The translations under genes were made by a program, and so were the position numbers. From Gulosibacter molinativorax (GTDB taxonomy: Bacteria > Actinomycetota > Actinomycetes > Actinomycetales > Microbacteriaceae), in the NCBI RefSeq assembly GCF_003010915.2, contig NZ_CP028426.1, positions 1,054,001 to 1,118,000 on the forward strand: a stretch of 64,000 nt of DNA. Reading direction: 5' to 3'. The notes under the pieces were generated by a model. It saw nothing but the letters and a program-made list of their open reading frames with translations. It made no database searches and was not told where the DNA came from. The stretch's first letter is position 1. Each line of letters opens with the position of its first letter. Shown here one piece after another: positions 8,660 through 17,213 of the stretch.

Positions 8660-9907
8660 ATGACCAAAAAGATCGTAGTTACGGGTCTCGGTGCGTTCTC
8701 ACCCCTCGCGCCAACCGCACGCGGGACGTGGGAAGCCCTCCTCCGAGGCGAGTCAGGCGCCCGTACATTGGACGCGAGTCTCAACAAGTACGAGCTCGAC
8801 CTCCCCGTAACCTTTGCCGCCACGGTGAAGGAACCTGTGTCCGACCACCTCGAGCGAGTAGTCGCGAAGAGGCTGGACCCCTCGAGCCAGTACGCGCTCA
8901 TCTCGGCCCGCGAGGCATTCGCCGACGCCGGGCTCACCTCGGATGACGTGGACCCCGAGCGGTTGCTCGTGGACTGGGCCACCGGTATTGGTGGCATCTG
9001 GACGCTTCTGGATGCATGGGACACGCTGCGCGAGCGCGGCGCCCGCCGCGTCATGCCGCTCACGGTGCCAATGCTCATGCCGAATGGACCTGGCGCCGCG
9101 ATTGGCATGGAACTCGGTGCCCGCGCCGGCATCCACACCGTCGTCTCGGCGTGTGCCTCGAGCACCGAGTCCATCTTTAACGCCTACCAGCATTTGCAGT
9201 CAGGCAATGTCGACGTCGTCATCGCCGGTGGTTCCGAGGCCGCGGTGCACCCGCTGCCCATCGCCGCATTCGCCGCGATGCAGGCGCTCTCGAAGCGCAA
9301 CGACGACCCGGCTCACGCCTCGCGACCGTACGATGTCAACCGCGACGGCTTCGTGTTGGGTGAAGGCGCGGCCGCGCTCGTCCTCGAGACCGAGGAGCAC
9401 GCACTGGCCCGCGGTGCACGCATCTACGCCGAGATCGCCGGCGGCGGCGTGACCGCGGATGCGTACCACATCACCGCTCCCGAGCCCGAGGGCGCTGGGG
9501 CATCCCGCGCGGTGCAGGCCTGCCTCGATGTTGCGGGTGCTCAGCCCGAAGACGTCGTGCACATTAACGCCCACGCCACGTCCACTCCTGTCGGTGACAT
9601 CGCGGAGTACAACGCGTTCACGCGGGTATTCGGTGCGCACGTCGACTCGATTCCGGTGTCCGCCACGAAGGGATCAATCGGTCACCTGCTCGGCGGCGCT
9701 GGCGCCATGGAAGCGATGTTCACCGTGCTCGCATTGCACGAGGGAACGCTCCCTCCGACGATCAACCTCGAAGAGCAGGATCCGGAAATCGGCCTCGACG
9801 TCGTGACGGAGCCCCGGAAGATCGACGTCAAGCCCGGCGACATGGCGATCTCCACGTCCTTCGGCTTCGGCGGTCACAACGCCGTCCTTGGCATCCGGGC
9901 CTACTAG
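8660..9907 (+). CDS. fabF: 3-oxoacyl-ACP synthase II (KAS II)
   Basis: The elongating condensing enzyme of fatty acid synthesis, 415 aa. The Cys-His-His set is present: cysteine in VSACASSTES (about residue 166), histidine in NAHATSTPVGD and histidine in KGSIGHLLGGAGAME. The C-terminal FGFGGHNA block is intact. The start ATG has AAGGA about 13 bp upstream. A hairpin terminator just after the stop closes the fab locus. Confidence 0.95.
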   Translation: MTKKIVVTGLGAFSPLAPTARGTWEALLRGESGARTLDASLNKYELDLPVTFAATVKEPVSDHLERVVAKRLDPSSQYALISAREAFADAGLTSDDVDPERLLVDWATGIGGIWTLLDAWDTLRERGARRVMPLTVPMLMPNGPGAAIGMELGARAGIHTVVSACASSTESIFNAYQHLQSGNVDVVIAGGSEAAVHPLPIAAFAAMQALSKRNDDPAHASRPYDVNRDGFVLGEGAAALVLETEEHALARGARIYAEIAGGGVTADAYHITAPEPEGAGASRAVQACLDVAGAQPEDVVHINAHATSTPVGDIAEYNAFTRVFGAHVDSIPVSATKGSIGHLLGGAGAMEAMFTVLALHEGTLPPTINLEEQDPEIGLDVVTEPRKIDVKPGDMAISTSFGFGGHNAVLGIRAY

Positions 9908-9947
9908 GCGCGGGTAGCCTCCCAGAGGTAATAGCCTCCGAGACGTC

Positions 9948-9991
9948 AAGAAGCGGGTCGGGCATCCAACAGGATGCGCGACCCGCTTCTT
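9948..9991 (+). terminator. Rho-independent terminator after fabF
   Basis: AAGAAGCGGGTCG (9948-9960) pairs with CGACCCGCTTCTT (9979-9991), with an inner stem GCATCC/GGATGC, forming an almost perfect long hairpin. It lies 40 bp after fabF and between converging genes, so it may act in both directions. Confidence 0.8.
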
Positions 9992-10040
9992 CGTGCGTAC
10001 CGTCGAGGAGCTGACGGGTGTGGCTTAGGCGACCCGACGC

Positions 10041-10544
10041 CTAGCCAACCCGGTGCATCCACACCACCGGGCTTTCGTCGCCCGCGGTGCGGAAAGGCTC
10101 GAGCTCGTCATCCCAGGCCTGCCCGAGGGCAAGCGAAAGCTCCCGGTGCAGCTCGGTGGCGTTGCCCCCGCTGATCTCCATTGCGTAGCGGAGGCGTTCC
10201 TCGGGGATGACGACGTTGCCCGACATGTCAGTCTGGGCGTAGAAGATGCCGAGGCCCGGGGTATGCAGCCAGCGGCCACCATCCACGCCCGCGCTTGGGT
10301 CCTCGCTCACCTCGAAGCGCAGGTGTTCCCAGCCGCGCAGCTGCGACGCAATCGCCGCGCCGGTGCCCGCTGTCCCGTGCCAGGTGTATTCCGCGCGAAC
10401 GGAACCCGGAATCACCGGCTGCGGTATCCACGGCAGTGATGCGGGCTCTCCAAGTGCGCGTCCTAGCCCCCATTCGACATGCTGGCATAGTGCGCGTGGT
10501 GCAGAGTGCACGTAAAGGACACCCTGGGTTTGTGGTGCTGCCAT
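10041..10544 (-). CDS. DUF3145 family protein
   Basis: A 167-aa cytosolic protein of a family conserved in actinobacteria and often next to fatty acid synthesis genes. The recognisable N-terminal block GVLYVHSAPRALCQHVEW and the C-terminal ESPVVWMHRV fit DUF3145. It has no signal peptide or membrane segment, is rich in Trp, and has no known reaction. The start is fixed by a strong GGAGGAGAA ribosome binding site directly upstream of ATG 10544. It converges on fabF with the shared terminator between them. Confidence 0.85.
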   Translation of the reverse strand: MAAPQTQGVLYVHSAPRALCQHVEWGLGRALGEPASLPWIPQPVIPGSVRAEYTWHGTAGTGAAIASQLRGWEHLRFEVSEDPSAGVDGGRWLHTPGLGIFYAQTDMSGNVVIPEERLRYAMEISGGNATELHRELSLALGQAWDDELEPFRTAGDESPVVWMHRVG

Positions 10545-10760
10545 TTCTCCTCCAGTTTCACGGGTGGTACGTCTTCCCCTACGTCCATACGTGTGACTGA
10601 GGCCTTACGGCGACACCGTCGATTATTTAGTTCGACGATTGACTCGTTGTCACAGGAATTATGCCTGACATTAGTGCCTAATAACAAGCATGTGATTTAG
10701 CAATTCGGCGTGTTGGTAATTGCCTCTTATCTGGCTCTTTGTTTCGGCGGGAAATACAAA

Positions 10761-10799
10761 CCGGGCCCGTCCTCAGCGATTACTGAGGTACGGGCCCGG
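10761..10799 (-). terminator. Terminator of glgP
   Basis: CCGGGCCCGT (10761-10770) pairs with ACGGGCCCGG (10790-10799), and an inner CCTCAG/CTGAGG stem closes the loop. Read on the minus strand the hairpin runs into TTTGTATTTCC. It starts 22 bp after the glgP stop codon. Confidence 0.85.
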
Positions 10800-10820
10800 C
10801 CTGCTAGGGCTGTGCGACCG

Positions 10821-13373
10821 CTAGTTCGGGAAGCGCACGAGGCCAAGCTCCGCCGGCGAACGCAGCAGCTTGTGGTCAGGGATCACCCGGACCGTGTATC
10901 CGAGCGTTCCGGGAACGCTCACCGGAATATCCATAACGAACTTGCCGGTTTCTACATCCGGCTGCATTTCGACCTTGCGCGGCTTAATGAATTCGCCATA
11001 CTCGTCGGTGCGGCCAACAACCGCTTCCACCTTGACGTCTTCGGGAGAAAGCGAACCGAGTTCGACGGTTGCCTCGAGCTGCGCGTGACCGCCGGCCTGG
11101 GCCTCGCCCGTGACATTCTGAATGCCAGTGATCTCGACGTTGCCCCACGCATCCTTGACCTTGCCCTGCCACTGCGCGAACTCGCGAGCGTGCTCGAGGT
11201 TGTTGGCGTATCGGGAGCTGCGGCCAGCCGGCAGGTACAGCTCGGTCACGTAGTCGCGAACCATGCGCTCGGCGGCGACCTGCGGGGCGACGACCGACAT
11301 CGAGTAGCGAATCTTCTCGACCCACGCCTGGGGCACGCCCTGCTCGTCGCGGTCGTAGAACATCGGCACGACCTCGTTCTCGAGGATGTCGTACAGCGCC
11401 TGCGACTCCCACTTGTCGCGCAGGCTTGCGTCCGCGTGCACCGCGCTCGGGATGGTCCAGCCCGCTTCGTCGTCGCGGAACTCGTCCCACCAGCCGTCGG
11501 AGATCGACAGGGTCAGGCAGCCGTTCATCACGGCCTTCATGCCAGACGTACCCGACGCCTCCTGGGGGCGGATCGGGTTGTTGAGCCACACATCCGAACC
11601 AGCGACGAGGAACTTCGCCATGGAGATGTTGTAGTCGGGGATGAAGATGATGCGGTCGCGGACGCCAGCCTCGTCGGCATAGCGCACGAGCTCCTGGAGG
11701 AGCTGCTTGCCGCCCATGTCGGCGGGGTGAGCCTTACCCGCAATGACGAACTGCACGGGGCGCTCCGGGTTCGTCAGGATGCGGCGCAGTCGCTCCGGGT
11801 TCTGCAGCATCAGCGTGAGGCGCTTGTACGTCGAGACGCGGCGGGCGAAGCCGATCGTGAGTGCATTCTCGTCGAGGATGTTCTTGGTCCAGCCAAGCTC
11901 CGCCTCCTGCGCGCCGCGGTTCTCCCACGACTCGAGCGAGAGCATCCGCGAGCGGGTAACGAGTTCTTTGCGGAGCTCGTTGCGCACGCGCCACAGCTCG
12001 GAGGAACCGATTGCATCCGGGGCGTTCCAGTGGTTCGCCGTGGTGAGGTCGCGGTTACCGCTCATGGCCGAGGTGATCGACTTCATCGGGCCACGAACCC
12101 ACGTGCGGATGTGCACGCCGTTCGTGATCGAAGTGATCGGCACCTCGGATTCCTCGAAGTTCGGGTAGAGATCCTTGAACATCGAACGCGAGACGGCACC
12201 GTGCAACTTCGCGACACCGTTCGCATACTGCGCGAGGCGCAGACCGAGGTGAGCCATATTGAAGCGAGTCGGGTCGTCTTCCTTGCCGAGCTCGAGAGCG
12301 CGGGCGACCGGAACGCCGGGTGCCAGGCGCGAGTTACCCTGCTCATCGGCCTGCAGGTAGCGCTGCGCGAGCAGCATGTCGAAGCGGTCAATACCGGCGG
12401 GTACGGGAGTGTGCGTGGTGAAGAGGGTGGATGCGCGAACCACCGCGAGAGCGGTCTCAAAGGTCTCCCCCGCAACAATGAGCTGGCCCATGCGCTCGAT
12501 TCCGGCGAAGCCGGCGTGGCCTTCGTTCATGTGGATGACGTCGGGCTCGTCGCGGCCGGTGATCTCGCAGAAGCGCTGCACGGCGCGCAGGCCCGCGACG
12601 CCTAGCACCAGCTCCTGCTTGATGCGGTGCTCAGCGTCGCCGCCGTAGAGGCGGTCCGTGATCACGCGGAAGTCGTCCGGGTTGGCGTCGATGTTCGTGT
12701 CGAGCAGCAGCAGCGGCACGCGACCGATGTCTGCCTTCCACACGGCGACCTTGACCTCGCGCTGCTCGGGGTAAAGCACACTAACGTGGAGGTGCTCGCC
12801 CTGTTCGTCGAGGACGGGGGTCACCGCGAGGTCCTCCGGGTAGTGCTCGGTGTAGTGCTCCTGCTGCCAGCCTTCGCGTGACAGGGTCTGCGTGAAGTAG
12901 CCGTACGTGTAGAGCAAGCCGACGCCGATGATCGGCACGCCGAGGTCTGAGGCCGACTTCATGTGGTCGCCGGCGAGCACACCGAGGCCGCCCGAGTAGA
13001 TCGGCAGCGACTGGTGCACGCCGAACTCCATCGAGAAGTACGCGACGGTCGTCTTCGCATCTTCGCCACCCGAGGTCTGCTTCTTGAACCAGCGGTCCTG
13101 CTCGCAATACGACTCGAAGTCTTCGAGCTCGAGCTGCAGCCGGTGCAGGAAGTCCTTGTCCTGCTCAAGTTCGCGAACCTTCTCGGCTCGAAGCGACTTG
13201 ATCATGGTGACGGGGTTGTGTCCGGTGGCGGACCAGAGAGCCGGGTCGATGCCGCGGAACAGGGCGTGCGCCTCATCCCGCCACGACCAGCGGAGGTTCA
13301 TGGCGAGGGTCTGCAATGGCTGCAGTGCCTCGGGGAGAAGAGGGGTCACTTTAAGCGAGTCATATGCCTTCAC
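10821..13373 (-). CDS. glgP: Alpha-glucan (glycogen) phosphorylase, GT35
   Basis: Releases glucose-1-phosphate from glycogen or maltodextrin ends using pyridoxal phosphate. At 850 aa it is the actinobacterial/thermophilic GlgP type rather than the E. coli MalP type. A GT35 signature is visible as EASGTSGMKAVMNG, which includes the pyridoxal phosphate region, with MNEGHAGF and FTTHTPVPAGIDRF in the catalytic core. The GTG start has no clear ribosome binding site but a TAGTCT -10 candidate (13380-13385) six bases upstream, suggesting a leaderless mRNA. The gene stands alone between DUF3145 and tRNA-CAT. Confidence 0.95.
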   Translation of the reverse strand: MKAYDSLKVTPLLPEALQPLQTLAMNLRWSWRDEAHALFRGIDPALWSATGHNPVTMIKSLRAEKVRELEQDKDFLHRLQLELEDFESYCEQDRWFKKQTSGGEDAKTTVAYFSMEFGVHQSLPIYSGGLGVLAGDHMKSASDLGVPIIGVGLLYTYGYFTQTLSREGWQQEHYTEHYPEDLAVTPVLDEQGEHLHVSVLYPEQREVKVAVWKADIGRVPLLLLDTNIDANPDDFRVITDRLYGGDAEHRIKQELVLGVAGLRAVQRFCEITGRDEPDVIHMNEGHAGFAGIERMGQLIVAGETFETALAVVRASTLFTTHTPVPAGIDRFDMLLAQRYLQADEQGNSRLAPGVPVARALELGKEDDPTRFNMAHLGLRLAQYANGVAKLHGAVSRSMFKDLYPNFEESEVPITSITNGVHIRTWVRGPMKSITSAMSGNRDLTTANHWNAPDAIGSSELWRVRNELRKELVTRSRMLSLESWENRGAQEAELGWTKNILDENALTIGFARRVSTYKRLTLMLQNPERLRRILTNPERPVQFVIAGKAHPADMGGKQLLQELVRYADEAGVRDRIIFIPDYNISMAKFLVAGSDVWLNNPIRPQEASGTSGMKAVMNGCLTLSISDGWWDEFRDDEAGWTIPSAVHADASLRDKWESQALYDILENEVVPMFYDRDEQGVPQAWVEKIRYSMSVVAPQVAAERMVRDYVTELYLPAGRSSRYANNLEHAREFAQWQGKVKDAWGNVEITGIQNVTGEAQAGGHAQLEATVELGSLSPEDVKVEAVVGRTDEYGEFIKPRKVEMQPDVETGKFVMDIPVSVPGTLGYTVRVIPDHKLLRSPAELGLVRFPN

Positions 13374-13379
13374 TCGGCC

Positions 13380-13385
13380 AGACTA
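13380..13385 (-). promoter_or_regulatory. Putative -10 element of glgP (leaderless start)
   Basis: TAGTCT on the minus strand ends six bases before the GTG start codon, the spacing expected when transcription begins at the start codon. No clear -35 is seen. Confidence 0.35.
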
Positions 13386-13503
13386 CTCAAGGAAGTGAAC
13401 ACCTTGTTACGGCAGCATGGCCGCGCGTGGACCGGGACAATTTCGGATCCGTGTTCATTTATGGCTGCCCTGGCCCAAGTGCACAGATTCGCTCGGTTCA
13501 CGC

Positions 13504-13509
13504 TAGACT
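13504..13509 (+). promoter_or_regulatory. Putative -10 element of tRNA-CAT gene
   Basis: TAGACT lies 11 bp before the mature tRNA 5' end. The upstream region has only a weak -35 match. Confidence 0.35.
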
Positions 13510-13520
13510 TTCTTCGTTCC

Positions 13521-13597
13521 GGGGCGTTAGCTCAGCCGGTTAGAGCAGCGGACTCATAATCCGTCGGTCGCGGGTTCAAGCCCCGCACGCCCCACCA
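13521..13597 (+). tRNA. tRNA with CAT anticodon (elongator Met, or Ile2)
   Basis: Acceptor GGGGCGT pairs perfectly with ACGCCCC, the anticodon loop is CTCATAA (anticodon CAT), the T loop is TTCAAGC, and CCA is encoded (13595-13597). The lack of the initiator features (it has a paired first base, G1-C72) excludes initiator tRNA. Elongator Met and lysidine-modified Ile2 cannot be told apart with certainty by eye. Confidence 0.93.
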
Positions 13598-13601
13598 AAC
13601 A

Positions 13602-13640
13602 ATGGCCCCTCGCCTTCAACGGACGAAAGCGAGGGGCCAT
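13602..13640. terminator. Bidirectional terminator between tRNA and lysA
   Basis: ATGGCCCCTCGC (13602-13613) pairs perfectly with GCGAGGGGCCAT (13629-13640). On the minus strand the stem runs into TTGTTTGG. It lies five bases after the tRNA CCA end and 12 bp after the lysA stop. Confidence 0.7.
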
Positions 13641-13651
13641 GAACACGCGGC

Positions 13652-14944
13652 CTAGCGTGCGTACAACGGGTCGCGTTCTTCGGCCCCGATATCCGCGCTC
13701 ACGCCGAGGCCGGCCACCGTCGCGAAATAATCGCGCGGTGTCTCGGCCCGGCGGATGAGTTGGAAGCCGCCATCCTCTTCGAGTAGCACCTCGGCCGAGC
13801 GGAGCTTGCCGTTGTAGTTGTGGCCCATCGAGTGGCCGTGCGCGCCGGCGTCGTGAATCACCACGAGGTCGCCGAGCTCAATCGGCGGTAGCTTCCGATC
13901 GATCGCAAACTTGTCGTTGTTCTCGCACAGCGCGCCGGTGACGTCGTAGACCTCGGTCTCCGGCGCATCCTCACGCCCCGCCACGGTGATGTGGTGATAG
14001 GAGCCGTACATCGACGGGCGCATCAGGTTCGACGCCGAGGCATCGAGGCCGATGTAGTGCTTGTGGATGTTCTTCTCGTGAATCGCGGTCGCCACCAGCC
14101 AGCCGTTTGGGCCGGTGATAAACCGACCGAGTTCGGTGACGACCGCAACCTCGCCGAGTCCCGACGGCACGATCGTCTCGTTATACGCCGTCTCGACCTC
14201 CCGCCCGATTCGAGCGAGGTCCGCCCGAGGCTGGCCGGGCTCGTAGCCGATGCCGATGCCGCCCGAGAGGTTGACGAGGAAAAACTCGGCCCCGCAGGTC
14301 TCGTGCAATTCCACGGCCAGCTTGAAGAGCATCCGCGCGATCGTCGGGTAGTAGTCGCTATCGGTTGTGTTCGAGGACAGGAAGGTGTGAAGCCCGAACT
14401 GCTTCACGCCGAGTTCCTGCAGTCGGCGCACCGCGATTGGCATCTGTTCCGGGGTCATCCCGAACTTCGCCTCGGCGGGGTTGCCCATGACCTTCGTGCC
14501 GATCGAGAAGTCGCCGCCGGGGTTGTAGCGCAACGAGATTCGCTCGGGAATCCCACCGTGCTCCGCGAGGAAATCGATGTGCGAGATGTCGTCGAGGTTG
14601 ATGATGACGTCGAGCTCACGCGCGAGCTCGAAATCCTCGGCCGGCGTCACGTTTGACGAGAACATGATCTCGTCGCCTCGGAAGCCAACCTCGTGCGCGA
14701 GCAGCAGCTCGGTGTAGGACGCGCAGTCGACCCCGCAGCCGAGGTCCTTCAGCAGGCGCAGGATGGACGGGTTCGGCGTGGCCTTGACCGCAAAGTATTC
14801 CATGAAGCCCGGGTTCCACTCGAACGCTTCCTGAAGCTCTCGGACGTTGCTCCGGATGCCCTTGGCGTCGTAGAGGTGGAACGGCGTGGGGACCTGCTCG
14901 GCGATGGTGCGGAGGGTGTCGAGTGAGGGTGGGGTGTGCGGCAT
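13652..14944 (-). CDS. lysA: Diaminopimelate decarboxylase
   Basis: A pyridoxal phosphate enzyme that decarboxylates meso-diaminopimelate to lysine, 430 aa. Visible elements are the cofactor lysine in EYFAVKATPNPS (about residue 53), the glycine-rich phosphate loop in NLSGGIGIGYEPG, and the active-site cysteine in GALCENNDKF. It follows dapL by three bases and is translationally coupled. The wording of several blocks (FMEYFAVKATPNPSIL, GCGVDCASYTELLLA, MFSSNVTPAEDFELA) reminds me of LysA proteins from clostridia that also use DapL, more than of the usual argS-linked actinobacterial LysA; this is from memory and needs a tree. Confidence 0.93.
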   Translation of the reverse strand: MPHTPPSLDTLRTIAEQVPTPFHLYDAKGIRSNVRELQEAFEWNPGFMEYFAVKATPNPSILRLLKDLGCGVDCASYTELLLAHEVGFRGDEIMFSSNVTPAEDFELARELDVIINLDDISHIDFLAEHGGIPERISLRYNPGGDFSIGTKVMGNPAEAKFGMTPEQMPIAVRRLQELGVKQFGLHTFLSSNTTDSDYYPTIARMLFKLAVELHETCGAEFFLVNLSGGIGIGYEPGQPRADLARIGREVETAYNETIVPSGLGEVAVVTELGRFITGPNGWLVATAIHEKNIHKHYIGLDASASNLMRPSMYGSYHHITVAGREDAPETEVYDVTGALCENNDKFAIDRKLPPIELGDLVVIHDAGAHGHSMGHNYNGKLRSAEVLLEEDGGFQLIRRAETPRDYFATVAGLGVSADIGAEERDPLYAR

Positions 14945-14947
14945 CGT

Positions 14948-16192
14948 CTAGCTTTCGGATCGGATGAGGGTGGTGGAGTGGAGCGTCGGGACGAGCGACG
15001 AGATTCGGGCGACGGCCTCGAGCGTGTCCTCGTAGGTACCGAACGCGCTGAGGCGGAAGTGGTCTTCCCCCGCCGGTCCGAACCCGACGCCGGGCGTGCC
15101 GACGACCTGGGCCTCGTTCAACAGGACGTCAAAGAAGGCCCACGAGTCGAGGCCCGCGGGGCAGCGGAACCAGACGTACGGCGAGTCGACGCCGCCGACG
15201 GTGTCGATGCCCGCACCACGCAGTGCATCCCGGATGAGGCCAGCGTTTCGGAGGTAGTAGTCGATATCGGCCTGGACCTGCTCGCGGCCCGCCTCGCTGT
15301 ACACGGCCTCGGCCCCGCGCTGCACGATGTAGGGCGTGCCGTTGAACTTCGTCGCGTGGCGGCGGCTCCACATCGCGTGCAGGGATGCGCCGTCTCGCGT
15401 CAGCGCCTTCGGCACCACGGTCCACGAGCAGCGCAGGCCGGTGAAACCAGCCGTCTTCGAGAAGGAACCGAACTCGATCGCGACCTCGTCGGCGCCCTCG
15501 ATCTCGTAGATCGAGCGGGGCACGGTCGGGTCGGTGACGAAGGCGCGATAGGCGACATCGAACAGGATGATCGCATTGTTCTCGCGGGCCCAGGCGACCC
15601 AGCGCTCGAGGTCCGCGCGCGACAGCGACGTACCCGTCGGGTTGTTCGGCGAGCAGAGGTAGACGAGATCCACCGGAGCCTCCGGCAGCGCCGGCACGTA
15701 GCCGTTCTCCGCCGTGCACTCGAGGTAGGTAAGCTGCTCCCAGCGGCCGTCGACGAACTCGCCGAGGCGACCCGCCAGTGCGTTGGAGTCGACATAAACC
15801 GGGTAGACCGGATCGCTCACCGCGATCGTCGCATCCGCCGCGAAGAGTTCTTGCACACCCGCGGTGTCGGTCTTCGACCCGTCCCCCACGAAGATCTCGT
15901 CGGCGGCGATTGCCGTGCCGATCGGCGCATACTCCCCCGCAACGATCGCGTCGCGCAAGAACGCGTATCCCTGCTCTGGACCGTATCCGCGGAACGACTC
16001 ACCGCTCGCCTGCTCGGCCACTGCATCGTGCAGCGCATCCACCACCGCGGGCGCGAGGGGCCTCGTCACGTCGCCGATGCCGAGTCGCAGGACTCGCTCG
16101 TCGGGATGCGCATCCTGATACGCGCTGACGCGCGCGGCGACCTCGCTAAACAGGTACGAGGGGGGAATGTTGCCGTAGTGCGGGTTGATCAT
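14948..16192 (-). CDS. dapL: LL-diaminopimelate aminotransferase
   Basis: Converts tetrahydrodipicolinate directly to LL-diaminopimelate with glutamate, bypassing the succinylated route. The protein is 414 aa. DapL hallmarks are the N-terminal MINPHYGNIPPSYLFSEV, RLGIGDVTRPL, FRGYGPEQGYAFLRDAI, and the cofactor lysine in GSFSKTAGFTGLRCSW. ATG 16192 is chosen because homologues start at this motif and CGGAG lies nine bases upstream; an upstream GTG at 16225 lacks support. Most actinobacteria use DapD/DapC/DapE instead, so this gene, coupled to lysA, is a candidate for horizontal gain. It is divergent from the siderophore-interacting protein and shares the 137-bp intergenic region with an iron-box-like site. 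Confidence 0.9.
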   Translation of the reverse strand: MINPHYGNIPPSYLFSEVAARVSAYQDAHPDERVLRLGIGDVTRPLAPAVVDALHDAVAEQASGESFRGYGPEQGYAFLRDAIVAGEYAPIGTAIAADEIFVGDGSKTDTAGVQELFAADATIAVSDPVYPVYVDSNALAGRLGEFVDGRWEQLTYLECTAENGYVPALPEAPVDLVYLCSPNNPTGTSLSRADLERWVAWARENNAIILFDVAYRAFVTDPTVPRSIYEIEGADEVAIEFGSFSKTAGFTGLRCSWTVVPKALTRDGASLHAMWSRRHATKFNGTPYIVQRGAEAVYSEAGREQVQADIDYYLRNAGLIRDALRGAGIDTVGGVDSPYVWFRCPAGLDSWAFFDVLLNEAQVVGTPGVGFGPAGEDHFRLSAFGTYEDTLEAVARISSLVPTLHSTTLIRSES

Positions 16193-16278
16193 GCAGTGGC
16201 TCCGTTCGGGGTCAAGAGATACCAATTGTCCACCCCGAGTGGTCGCGTGTCAACGGCGAGTGTCCGGCGTATGCGAAA

Positions 16279-16292
16279 TTAGGCATACCTAA
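16279..16292. promoter_or_regulatory. Candidate DtxR/IdeR iron box
   Basis: TTAGGCATACCTAA is a 14-bp inverted repeat (TTAGG-4-CCTAA) that matches the outer and central positions of the first 14 bases of the DtxR/IdeR consensus TTAGGTTAGCCTAACC. It lies 37 bp upstream of a siderophore-interacting protein gene, the right place to repress it when iron is plentiful. The second half of the 19-bp consensus is not matched. Confidence 0.6.
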
Positions 16293-16325
16293 GTAGGCTG
16301 GTGAGATTGCCCCCGAAGCGAGGAA

Positions 16326-16360
16326 ACCAGTGAATCAACGACCAGTGAATCAACGACCAG
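16326..16360 (+). repeat. 15-bp tandem duplication across a start codon
   Basis: ACCAGTGAATCAACG occurs at 16326-16340 and again at 16341-16355, with a third partial copy ACCAG at 16356-16360. Each full copy carries an in-frame GTG, so the protein begins with a doubled pentapeptide (VNQRP VNQRP). Confidence 0.9.
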
Positions 16361-17184
16361 CACGCAAGCCGAAGCCGCAGACGATCCTCGAGGTGCTCCG
16401 CCGCGAACAGCTCACGCCCCACATGGTGCGCTTGTACCTCGGCGGCGAGAACTTCGCGAAGTTCCAGGCCAACGAATTCACCGACCCATATATCAAGCTC
16501 TACTTCGTCAACCCGGCGCTGGGGCTCGAGCCGCCCTACGACGTCGCCGCGCTGCGCGAGACGCTCGCGCCCGAAGATCTCCCCGTCACGCGCACGTACA
16601 CCGTGCGGAAGGTCGACGCGGCCGAGGGCTCGATCGCCGTCGACTTCGTGATTCACGGCGAGGCGGGGCTTGCCGCACCCTGGGCCGCGAACGTCCAACC
16701 CGGCGAGCAAGTGGTGTTTGCTGGCCCCGGCGGTGGCTACGCGCCGGATGCGTCGGTCGACTGGCACCTTCTGGCCGGCGACGAATCGGCGCTGCCGGCC
16801 ATCGCATCCGCCCTGGAGGTGATGCCCGGAGACGCGACTGGCGTCGCGATCATCGAGGTGGGCAGCGAGGCGGACGAGCAACCGATCGACACGCCCGCCG
16901 GCGTCGAGGTTCGCTGGGTGTACCGCGGCGAGGCAGAGCCGGGCACCTCGGATGTGCTGGTCGAGGCGGTGCGGGGCCTGGAGTGGCGAGACGGCCGCGT
17001 GCAGGTCTTCGCACACGGGGAACGCGAGGCGATCAAGCAGTTGCGCGACGTGTTCTTCAAGGAGCGCGGACTCGAGCGAGGCCAGGTCTCGATCTCTGGC
17101 TACTGGGCATACGGCAGCACCGAAGACAAGTTCCAGGCCGAGAAACGCGAACCGATCGGCCAGATTCTGCCGCCCACGGCATAG
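16330..17184 (+). CDS. Siderophore-interacting protein (SIP family ferric reductase)
   Basis: A 284-aa cytosolic FAD/NAD(P)H flavoprotein of the ViuB/SIP type that releases iron from imported ferric siderophores by reduction. The FAD motif RTYTVR (near residue 95) and the C-terminal nicotinamide block with GDESALPAIASAL fit the family, as does the C-terminal SGYWAYGSTEDKF. GTG 16330 follows AGGA, but an identical GTG lies at 16345 because of the 15-bp duplication, so either may be used. A candidate iron box is 37 bp upstream. The MFS gene follows after 29 bp, suggesting an iron-controlled operon. Confidence 0.88.
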   Translation: MNQRPVNQRPARKPKPQTILEVLRREQLTPHMVRLYLGGENFAKFQANEFTDPYIKLYFVNPALGLEPPYDVAALRETLAPEDLPVTRTYTVRKVDAAEGSIAVDFVIHGEAGLAAPWAANVQPGEQVVFAGPGGGYAPDASVDWHLLAGDESALPAIASALEVMPGDATGVAIIEVGSEADEQPIDTPAGVEVRWVYRGEAEPGTSDVLVEAVRGLEWRDGRVQVFAHGEREAIKQLRDVFFKERGLERGQVSISGYWAYGSTEDKFQAEKREPIGQILPPTA

Positions 17185-17213
17185 GATCCCTGCAGACACG
17201 AAAGAGAGACTCT

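Noticed and set aside
10710..12605. 631-aa open frame opposite glgP
   Set aside because: Antisense shadow of glgP with Arg/His/Val-rich composition and no ribosome binding site; also covers the glgP terminator.
13652..16192. Lysine riboswitch upstream of dapL
   Set aside because: The upstream region is only 137 bp between divergent starts and shows no multi-helix element; the only clear motif is the iron-box-like palindrome.
14936..16282. 448-aa open frame opposite dapL
   Set aside because: Antisense shadow with no family features; dapL on the other strand is well supported.
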